Assembly: GCA_963921935.1 (NCBI GenBank)
Contig: OY998180.1
Span: forward strand, 195,155,044-195,219,043
Direction of reading: 5' to 3'
Source: Galeruca laticollis
Lineage: Eukaryota > Arthropoda > Insecta > Coleoptera > Chrysomelidae
DNA: 64,000 nucleotides
Under the pieces are notes generated by a model, which ran no database searches, had not been told where the DNA came from, and worked only from the letters and a program-made list of their open reading frames with translations. Below, piece after piece: positions 56,901 to 64,000 of the stretch. Each line of letters starts with the position of its first letter. Position 1 is the stretch's first letter. The position numbers and the translations under genes are program-made.

Positions 56901-57429
56901 TTAGAAACTCTGCAAGAAGTATATATCGCCCTTGATTATATACACAATTTATACTCAAGGATATCGCTATAGTATAATCGTAAAAATACTATGCATATTA
57001 GTTGAATTAAGAGAACTTAAGTCTGTAAAGTTTATGTGTGTCAAAAGCCACTTTCAAATATCTGGAAACGAAAAAGTAACCGCAGTTATTTCCGGATCGG
57101 AAGATCTTTGTTTACCATGGAGTAACGACATTTGCTCAAGAAAAAGAGAGTAAGAGACACAATTGGGAAATAGAATGGTCGCAATTCTGCAACAGTAGTA
57201 ATAACTCGTACTGCAAAATACACCGCACTCTTCCACCTACGAGACTTGAGCAGCATATTCATCCTATGAGAAAGATTAACTGTATGTACTTCAGATGTCT
57301 CATTAGCCATGCAACAGTACGCGCATTCCTTTATAAAATTAAAATGAGCGATTTCTAATTGTGTGATTATAATAAATGTTTTGATGATATTAATCATTGG
57401 ATGTTTAGCTGTCAACACAATAGTCAAGC
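53987..57429 (+). pseudogene. LINE F ORF2: endonuclease, reverse transcriptase, RNase H
   Basis: ATG at 53987 starts the endonuclease: FNTSLKIVQGNARSLNSNKF, IALIFETWYKP, KRHGGVAIFISNSIKHEI and ISLYKPS (to 54379). Then in shifted frames come GTDNNVHHGIWG and YGSDHFPIRMMVND. The reverse transcriptase (55150-56427) shows SCLLKTFERIMKIRLEWWCE, DTQFGFRRKRGTVNCIAHLV, ALFLDITGAYDKVQLHSLFN and catalytic LQYADDFCL, then YLGITLDSKLTWNDHINQCI and SILDYGSFLYGSATKSR. RNase H (56670-57110) begins KILTDGSKSSLGVGCAVYIS. A small deletion removes the PQGS motif near 55770. Many stops are present. The C-terminus continues beyond hAT-B. Confidence 0.8.
57422..57429. repeat. Left copy of the hAT-B 8-bp target duplication
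   Basis: AGTCAAGC directly precedes the hAT-B terminus CAAGGGCGTATTTACG and recurs, identical, at 61087-61094 after the opposite terminus. Confidence 0.9.
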
Positions 57430-60400
57430 CAAGGGCGTATTTACGGGGTAATAGGGGTAACTACCCCCCCCCCCCAGAAATCGGGAAACAAAAACGAAAA
57501 TCGGGTCTCAAATAAAATTTGAAGTTTGACAAAAACAATGGAATAGATGAATCTTAAAGAGAAAACAAAATCAAATCTTCGGTAGTAGTTAGTTCCCAGA
57601 GTCATAATTCAATTATTGTATCGAAAATCAGATTTAAATATCCTTCCAAGTCTGTTACGAGAATTCCGACTTTCCCATCCCGCGCATTTAATTTTCCAAA
57701 ATTCAGAGAACTTGGTATACCGGAAGCAAGTTTTTTTGACTCAAAAACGTTTTCTCACAAAATTTGTCTTAGTTCTCGTTATGAAATATATGTTTTGGTG
57801 CAGGAAATCAAATAAAACAGGTTTATTCTGGACCATTCTAGAGAAAATGGAATTTTAGATTCGTAAATATCGTTGCATCTTGCGGGAAATGTTAGATTTA
57901 TTTCAATCAATTATTTTTTAACAATAAGAATTATACATTTATTTGAATCTCCGTTTTAAAATGGGAATTTATCACCGAAATTTGAAGATAACGAACTTTT
58001 TGTTTACACTTAACCTTACAGGAGGTTCTACTTTACCGTCGTATTGTGTTATAACCAGGGTAACGGTCAGACAAAACGACCGTGCACGATGGCCGAAGCT
58101 CAACGGAGCGGGGTTCTGCATTACCTAGACACTAGTGTAAAGTAGAGGCAACCTTCATTCCTTTACAAACTTTGCCAGTTGTCGCGTTGTTTATTTCACC
58201 ACTTCGTTATTGACGCTGAGATCTTACTGCGTTTGGTTGCACCGTTGTACCTCGTGCTTTTGGTGTTCTTTTAAGTAAGTACATTTTAAATATTTTAACA
58301 TATCTTTTAATATGCATGAATTAATTGTTACATATCTATGTACACATTTTCTCCTTCAGATATGAGTAAACGGCCAAAACAAAACACGCTTGACGCTTTT
58401 TTAAAGCGACAGAAGACCGAAGCAAGCGATGGCATCACAATGAAGGCCGAGAAGAAGAGTGAGGACGCTGTACCGGATGTTCAGCCAAGACCATGTAGCA
58501 GCTCGAGTACTTCAAGCTCTCTTATCATTTCTTCGAGTGAGAAAAAAGAAGAGAATTCTGTTGTTCCACTTGATTCTGATGACATCGGGTTTTACCTGAC
58601 AAGAGGCGGTAATTTTTCAGACTTTCAAAAATACCATATTTTGCAACATGCCTTTAGACCGAATGCGAAATTTCAGTTTCCATACTACCTTCATAAGAAA
58701 AATAACAAAGAAATTAAATGCTACTTAAATGCCAAACATTTTGAATCATTTGCTTGGTTAACTTATTCGATGTCGTTGCAAGGATTGTTATGTAAATATT
58801 GTGCAATATTTGTAAAATATGGGGGAATTAACAATATCCCATTAAAAAAATTAGTTTCTGAGCCACTTAATAGGTATTCAAAATTGTACGGTAAGGACAT
58901 GTCATGAACAAAATATGTATCACCAAAAAGCTATTTTGTTAGCACAGAACTCTAATGAGTTATACAACCACCCTAATTTGCAAGTTATTAATGTATTAGA
59001 TTCGAAAAGGAAAAATCAAATCGAGCAGAATAGATTAAAATTGAAGCACATTATTCAATGTATTATATTTCTGGCACGCCAAAATATTCCGCTCCGTGGC
59101 CACAGAGTAGAGCGTGCAATCGCTGACTTTTCTGAAGGGACCAACGAAGGAAGTCTCAGAGAATTAATCCGATTCCAAATTGAAAGTGGAAACAAAGAAC
59201 TAAAAGAGCATTTTGAAGCTCCGGGTCTTAGAAATAAATATGTTAGCAGTGTAATCCAAAATGATTTGATTAAGTGTTGTGGGGATGAAATATTAACAAC
59301 TATTGTAAATAGAGTAAAAATGGCCAAATATTACAGTATTATTTTCGATGAGACAACTGATATTATGCATATATCACAAATGTCTCTAGTGATCCGCTAC
59401 GTGAATACACAGGGACAGGTTTTTGAAGACTTCCTTGGATTTATTGATTGTCACTCAAATTACCAAGATGTTGACGTTAATGAGGAGCCAACACTTACAG
59501 GGGCTGTATTAGCGGAAACAGTTGAATCATACCTAAATTCCTTGAATTTAGATTTTGAAAACTGTGTGGGTATAGGTACAGCGTCATGATGTCCGAACAA
59601 AAAGGAGCTGTGTCAAATTTACAAAAGAAATTAAGAACGCTATTAAATGTCCATGTTATAACCATACCCTTAATTTGTCCCTTTCTAAATCCATCAAAAT
59701 TCAATTTATTAGAAACGCAACGGGCGTAATGAAGGAAGTAATCCATTTTTTTAAATCTTCATCGAAACGGAATTATTACTAAAAAAAATGAACAATGAAC
59801 AACTTATTTCATTGTGCGCATGGTGGGCTGAAAGACACGATTCCGTTTTAAAATTTAAACAATCTTTTCTAAAAATTATTGAATCCTTACAAATTGTTTC
59901 GAATTGGAAGGACATAGATTCTTCTGCCAAAGCTAACTCATTACTTAACTCCCTTTTAAAAACTGAATTTCTCTTTTCCCTCCATTGCTTATCATATGTT
60001 TTAAGTTATACATTTGGTTTGAGCAGAATTTTACAAAAAAAATGTATACATGTCGAATCTGCCGAACAGCTGATAAATGATATACTGAAAGTTTTAAAAT
60101 CAAAAAGAGAGACATGCGATGCATCCTTTGTCCCAATTTATCAGGAAGTAAAAGAGATTCACGAATCTCTGCTATGCCTCGCATTGCTTCAAAACAAGGT
60201 AACCGCCCCAATTATCCAGTTTCAGATCCAGAGCAATTTTATAAAATTTCAATATTCATCCCCCTTCTAGAAAACATAGCCGAAGATCTTTCCTTTAGAT
60301 TTGATAAGTTACTATTTAATGCAATTGAAATAAATAATTTGGTGCCGAAACATGTAGATGAATCAAAGATTAATATAATGAAAAATAAAATGATCTCGTT

Positions 60401-61086
60401 TTTAAGCCCATTCCTTTCAATAAAAGATAATGTTTCAGAAATAGATTTGTGGATTCAGCATTGGAGAGATTTGTTGAAAAAAGATTTGCCAGACAATGTT
60501 ATAAGCACTTATGCAAAATGCGATGCAGATATTTTTCCGCACATCAAACTAGCGCTCCACATAGTTTCTACAATGCCTGTAAGTGTTGCGTCTTCAGAAC
60601 GTAGCTTCTCAACACTTAAAATAATAAAAAATTGGCTGAGAGCAACAATGGGCCAAGAAAGAATTTCAAGTTTAGCTCTTTTATACATACACCGAAATGT
60701 TGAAATTAATATTGATTCGGTAATTAATAAGTTTGCTACTGAAAAAAAAGAAAATTAGATTTTATCTGTTGAAATAATTATTTTATATTTGTGATATTAT
60801 GTATCATTCTTACGTATTATGTAGTATTTTATTAAATTATAAAAAAAAATTACGTTTATGTTACTTTATTATTAATAATTTTTAATAACCATTATGTTCC
60901 TTAAAACCCTAAAGTTTATTTTTGTAAAGTGTTTTTATTTTACATAGAGATTTAAAATTACAAATAATAAAGTGTTATTAAAAAAGTGTTTGTTTTAATT
61001 TTTTTTCCTTTAACCCTCTCTTACAGTTACAAGGCGACTTCTTGAAGTTATTACCCCCCTAAGAAAATGTCGTAAAGACGCCACTG
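57430..61086 (+). mobile_element. hAT-B transposon with perfect 8-bp target duplication
   Basis: The left terminus is CAAGGGCGTATTTACG at 57430. The right terminus, read inward on the minus strand, is CAGTGGCGTCTTTACG at 61086 (13 of 16). Subterminal C- and G-rich tracts (C13 at about 57464-57476, CCCCCC near 61054) resemble other GGGGG-bearing hAT ends. AGTCAAGC flanks both sides. The plus-strand transposase (58362-60758) is of the TTF/ZMYM-finger hAT type but has several frameshifts. The insertion lies near the 3' end of LINE F ORF2. Confidence 0.92.
58362..60758 (+). pseudogene. hAT-B transposase (TTF/ZMYM-type), broken by frameshifts
   Basis: ATG at 58362 opens MSKRPKQNTLDAFLKRQKTE and a Ser/acidic linker. 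The TTF-type zinc region follows (CYLNAKHFESFAWLTYSMSL, QGLLCKYCAIFVKYGG; 58700-58830). The catalytic core has IPLRGHRVERA, YYSIIFDETTDIMHISQMSL and FEDFLGFIDCHS (58915-59589), then SLCAWWAERHDSVLKFK (59788). The last frame (60114-60758) holds the dimerisation region SVASSERSFSTLKIIKNWLR and RISSLALLYIHRNVEI. Breaks occur near 58905, 59585 and 60190, so no functional protein is made, but over 700 residues of homology are present and the terminal repeats are intact. Confidence 0.85.
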
Positions 61087-61430
61087 AGTCAAGCTACAAG
61101 ATATCTGATGGAAACTCTGTCTAAAGAAAATGTTCCGCTCCCACAAAGTCCAGTTTCTTTGTCATTTCTCAGTTGGTGATCTACTACGGTTCGTACTGTA
61201 TTATGGGAATTTCTTAAAACTGCCAAAAGAAAAATATAGAAATCAGTATAGCTGTATTTTAGATATAGAATGGTAGTTTAGTTGTAGTATATCTATTGTC
61301 TTTCCTTTGTAACATTTATATACCCACCTACCATTGCCTTTATTGTGTGTTGTAAGTAAAGTCGCTATGACGGGCACCTTAACGTGAAACGAGTGTCCAT
61401 GTTTATTATCCTTCTTCTTGGTTTTCTACG
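61087..61430 (+). pseudogene. LINE F 3' remainder with the right copy of the hAT-B target duplication
   Basis: AGTCAAGC at 61087-61094 is followed by the continuation of LINE F ORF2 (SYKISDGNSV and KENVPLPQSPVSLSFLS in broken frames) and its probable 3' UTR. The exact 3' end is uncertain; the run after CTATGACGGGCACCTTAACG near 61380 may be near it. Confidence 0.55.
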
Positions 61431-61800
61431 AATTCTGTTGTATAGGGCAATGAATGATTGTAACTTGGATATGAGTAAATATGTTTGCTGCAACATGTTT
61501 CTCTTTTTAATGTCATATTACTAGTTTATTAGTGGCTATATGGGATCCAACTCCCAAAGCAAAAAAAGAAAAAAAATATCTCTTGATTTCAGTTATGTTA
61601 GAGTCCAAGATAAATTGAAATACATTATTAGCTTCTTACTATTTGGCAACTAGTAGTTGTTGGTAGACTCAATAATTTAGAAATAAAAACCGATAATGCT
61701 ATTAAAATTATATTTATCGAACCAGACAAAAAAATATCTGGAAATTATATAAAGTAAAATGAAATATGAACATCATAAGTATATAATTTTTGTAAGGTAC
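61431..61800 (-). other. eEF1delta 3' UTR and spacer
   Basis: AT-rich sequence with no coding region. On the minus strand an AATAAA hexamer lies at 61525-61530 (TTTATT on the plus strand), 270 bases after the stop codon, and is a candidate poly(A) signal for eEF1delta. Confidence 0.45.
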
Positions 61801-61839
61801 TTAGATTTTATTGAAGGCAGCAATATCAACACTTTGAAC
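61801..61839 (-). CDS. eEF1delta: eEF1delta last coding exon (13 codons)
   Basis: After acceptor GTTTCAG (minus strand) the exon reads VQSVDIAAFNKI and TAA. This dodecapeptide end is nearly invariant in eEF1B beta and delta proteins, which is what identifies so small an exon. It joins exon 3 in phase 0 (TGT|GTAAGT donor at 62748). Without it the exchange domain would read into the intron as CVSFKKSFQNV. Confidence 0.9.
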   Translation of the reverse strand, partial: VQSVDIAAFNKI

Positions 61840-63564
61840 CTGAAACAAAACAATTTTATATGAGTACAACATTTTGAGAGATGAAGCGATTAAAAAAAGT
61901 TAAGCCATACGAAGTAGGATAGTGGAAAATGAAAGGAGGTACTAATATCAGAACTCTGATATGCGGATGACATGGTGATTATAAGTAAAAACAAAAATTT
62001 GAAAGAAAATCTGGTGATATTCGAGAAGGCGCTTCAAAATATTAATATGAGGATAAGCAAACAAAGATCATGATAATAGAGAAGAAACGGCAAGATCATA
62101 CAATAATACAGAAGAGGAAAATATAGAACAAGTTCAATCATATCAGAATATGGAAAATTAGAAGAGGAAAACATGAAACAACAGCAGGAGGTAGACTGTT
62201 TAATAGTATAAAAAATAAATTCATAGGAAAAAAAGAGAGATACCCACAGAAATTAAAACACAAATTTATAAAAAAAGGGTAATACCGATACTTACACATG
62301 GCGCAGAAACGTGGATAATGACTGATATACTAAATATGTCGGAGATAAGATTTTAAAAGAAAATAAGAGAGGTAAAATTAGGAATGGAACACTTAGACAA
62401 AATCTGAAGTTAAGACCAATTTCAGAAATACAACTGAGACGGTTCAGCCACCTACAACGAATGACGAAAAAAAAAACAGATATTTGAAGCTAGAACATAG
62501 AGTCCAGAGGAAGACCAAGAAGAGCATGGTTAAAAGATGTGAAGACAGCAGCCAGTGTTAAAGGATGTGAAGACAGCAGCGAGTAAGAGACACTTAAAAT
62601 GGGAAGAGATAAAAATGATAACAGAAATGAGTGGAGAGAGCTGGAGAAGAATGCCAACATACTCAACTCCACTAAACAACCCACACCTGTAACGCTATAA
62701 GGATTAAGAGAAAAGGTAACATTTTGGAAACTTTTCTTAAAACTTACACAATCTTTTATTTCTTCTAACTGTTCCGTAAGCCAGTCAATGGACACCTTAT
62801 CATCTTCAACGACACAGGAAATTTGTAATTTGTGAATTCCATAAGCTAGAGGGACTAATTTAGCAGCACCCCATAGTAGACCGTCTGATTCAATTTTTCT
62901 AACTTCTTTTTCCATAGCTTTCATATCAGTCTCATCGTCCCATGGCTTTATATCCAAAATAACGTTTGATTTTGCAATAAGAGCAGGTTCTGAAAGAATA
63001 CAATTTATATTATTTACAAAAAAAAATATATTTGCAATTATTGAATATACTTTTGGATTTTTTGGCTTCATAAGCCTTAAGTCTCTCTTCTCTAACTTGA
63101 GCAGCAGCTTCATCATCTTCAGATTCAGAACCAAAAAGATCTACATCATCATCACTTTCTTCTTCATCTGCGGGTTTTTGAGTTTGTTTGGGTGCACATT
63201 CCACATTAATTGCATTTACAGCTTTGTCCTGATTACATGATTTTTCTAAAGATGCTAGACGCTCATCCAACTTTTTTAAATGTCTAAGGATAGCATCAAT
63301 AGCTAAAATTATATTTTACCATTACCAATAAAAAACATTTTTACATTTCAGAGAATGGAAATAATATACTCCATATTTTAATAAGATCTTTGTTATAAAA
63401 AAGTATTCAAATATTGACTCTAATAAAGAATTCTTGGGTGTGTTCAAAAGACTATTCCACACTTAACATATGTTATTTGCAGTTGTTTACTTACACTTTC
63501 CAAACTCTACAATTTTCTTTTCCATAAATTTAATAGCTCCAGTATCAATTGAATCTATGTTGGC
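61801..63564 (-). CDS. eEF1delta: Elongation factor eEF1B delta subunit (guanine nucleotide exchange), 5' end outside the window
   Basis: eEF1B subunits recharge eEF1A with GTP during translation elongation. Four exons join in phase: 63564-63495 (ANIDSIDTGAIKFMEKK), 63302-63051, 62989-62748 and 61839-61801. Exon 2 has a Leu/Ile heptad region (AILRHLKKLDERLASLEKS) and the acidic CAGF-type stretch DDDVDLFGSESEDDE, then EERLKAYEAKKSKK. Exon 3 is the exchange domain: PALIAKSNVILDIKPWDDET, WGAAKLVPLAYGIHKLQISC and VVEDDKVSIDWLTEQLEEIK. Exon 4 supplies VQSVDIAAFNKI and the stop. The heptad region before the acidic stretch favours delta over the beta subunit, which has a GST-like N-terminus. The first exons lie beyond 64000. 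No lesions are seen. Confidence 0.9.
61940..62700 (+). pseudogene. RTE-like LINE relic in the last eEF1delta intron
   Basis: Broken plus-strand frames read LRYADDMVIISKNKNLKENL (reverse transcriptase catalytic box) at about 61955, GAETWIMTDIL at about 62300, EDQEEHG and LKDVKTAASKRHLKWEEIKM at about 62560-62620, and SWRRMPTYSTPLNNPHL ending near 62690. This motif order and the TPLNNP ending are typical of RTE-clade LINEs. A short direct duplication (GATGTGAAGACAGCAGC) occurs at about 62536 and 62567. It is old and 5'-truncated. Confidence 0.65.
62748..62989 (-). CDS. eEF1delta: eEF1delta exon 3, guanine exchange domain
   Basis: Acceptor TTTCAG, then a phase-2 start completing Lys. It contains the KPWDDETDM and VVEDDKVS landmarks of the EF-1 guanine nucleotide exchange fold and ends ...EEIKDC before donor GTAAGT. 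Confidence 0.92.
63051..63302 (-). CDS. eEF1delta: eEF1delta exon 2, heptad and acidic region
   Basis: It starts after TTTTAG with SIDAILRHLKKLDERL (Ser split with the previous exon). It runs through a Gln/Lys linker and the acidic block DEEESDDDVDLFGSESEDDE, and ends AKKSK before donor GTATATTC. A read-through frame continues past the donor into intron (SIFNNCKYIF) and was discarded. Confidence 0.92.
63495..63564 (-). CDS. eEF1delta: eEF1delta exon, first one inside the window
   Basis: Minus strand TTGTAG|GCCAAC to GGAAAGT|GTAAGT, reading ANIDSIDTGAIKFMEKKIVE and FGK. Phases 0 and 1 match its neighbours. It looks helical and continues the region before the heptads. Positions 63565-64000 appear to be intron. 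Confidence 0.75.
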
Positions 63565-64000
63565 CTACAATTTTAAAATACAAAATAAACAGATTTGTTA
63601 AATGCATAAAACATTAAAAATATGTTTTATGTTAAGCTGGGTCCTTAAAATTACAGAATAAATGATTAAAAAGTTTAAGTAAAATCCAAGTTTCTCCTGA
63701 AACATCCTATTATCTAAATTCTACTCATGATTTTGCTTCAAATTTATAGATAGATTGTAAAATTTTATATTTTGTTTAATATAAAATATAATTCTAGTCC
63801 TTTTATGTGTAAACTTATAAATACAGCAGTGGTTTCCAAACTGGGGGGCATGCAGATTAATTGCAAATATTGTTCAAATAAAATCATGGTTTTGAGAATA
63901 AGCATTCAAGCATAATCTTGTTAATGATTATTTTGATCTGACAATTAATTAGCAGGAAAAATTAATGGAACTCCCTTGTTGTAGCATACTAAAAGATAAA
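63565..64000. other. eEF1delta intron, no further exon recognised
   Basis: AT-rich sequence with no open frame similar to the eEF1B N-terminus on the minus strand. The remaining 5' exons are expected to the right of the window. Confidence 0.5.

Larger units (their letters stand above)
45100..61430 (+). mobile_element. LINE F (LOA/I-like with RNase H), broken by three separate insertions
   Basis: Pieces in order are: 5' UTR and ORF1 start (about 45100-45380), rest of ORF1 (49472 to about 50640), ORF2 (53987-57429) and the ORF2 tail plus 3' end (61087 to about 61430). The intervening blocks are hAT-A, LINE G and hAT-B, each with recognisable ends. The element is of the same group as LINEs B and E. 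It lies between the 3' ends of Srp72 and eEF1delta and accounts, with its guests, for most of the 17.6-kb intergenic space. Its own outer ends and target duplication were not fixed. Confidence 0.75.

Noticed and set aside
1..64000. tRNA, rRNA or other structured RNA genes
   Set aside because: No cloverleaf, rRNA or snRNA sequence was recognised by eye; a covariance-model scan would be needed to exclude small ones.

Overview
The window is nuclear DNA from an insect or close arthropod relative with a large, repeat-rich genome. Two conserved host genes have GT-AG introns. The rest is almost entirely non-LTR retrotransposons (CR1/Jockey, I/R1-like and LOA/I-like with RNase H, an RTE remnant) and DNA transposons (hAT, piggyBac, PIF/Harbinger, mariner). 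A beetle with a bloated genome is a plausible guess, but the sequence alone cannot name the species. Nothing prokaryotic, organellar or viral was recognised.

Host gene 1 (+) is Srp72, the 72-kDa subunit of the signal recognition particle. I rebuilt ten coding exons: 660-768, 827-944, 996-1257, 1312-1502, 28727-29195, 35607-35768, 35879-36037, 36094-36248, 39592-39801 and 44072-44207. They join in phase into a 656-residue protein. Introns 1-3 and 7 are 51-58 bp, while intron 4 is 27.2 kb and introns 5, 8 and 9 are 3-6 kb, swollen by transposons. Host gene 2 (-) is the 3' part of eEF1delta (61801-63564), convergent with Srp72. Its last coding exon has only 13 codons and lies 0.9 kb from the previous exon, across an intron holding an RTE-LINE relic.

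Intron 4 is bracketed by hAT-like 15-bp inverted termini (1538 and 28680). It holds: a Harbinger transposon split by an I/R1-like LINE (14-bp target duplication), itself split by a CR1-like LINE; LINE B (-) split by Jockey LINE C (about 13-bp target duplication); an unassigned transposon with GGGAATGACG motifs, which hosts a 174-bp-satellite-bearing element; and LINE E (+) split by a mariner-like element with 332-bp terminal inverted repeats. Intron 5 holds a nearly full-length CR1-like LINE that landed inside another copy of the satellite element. Intron 8 holds a Jockey copy split by another LINE. Intron 9 holds a piggyBac relic and a Jockey scrap.

Between the two genes (about 45.1-61.4 kb) lies LINE F, cut by three insertions: hAT-A in ORF1 (itself cut by a piggyBac), LINE G between ORF1 and ORF2, and hAT-B near the 3' end of ORF2 (perfect 8-bp target duplication). 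All transposon reading frames seen are broken or truncated to some degree; LINE C, CR1-like D2, LINE G and the mariner are closest to intact. The most unusual items are the satellite-carrying composite element, the unassigned transposon at 17.6-20.4 kb and the mariner whose terminal arms look like complete mini-elements.
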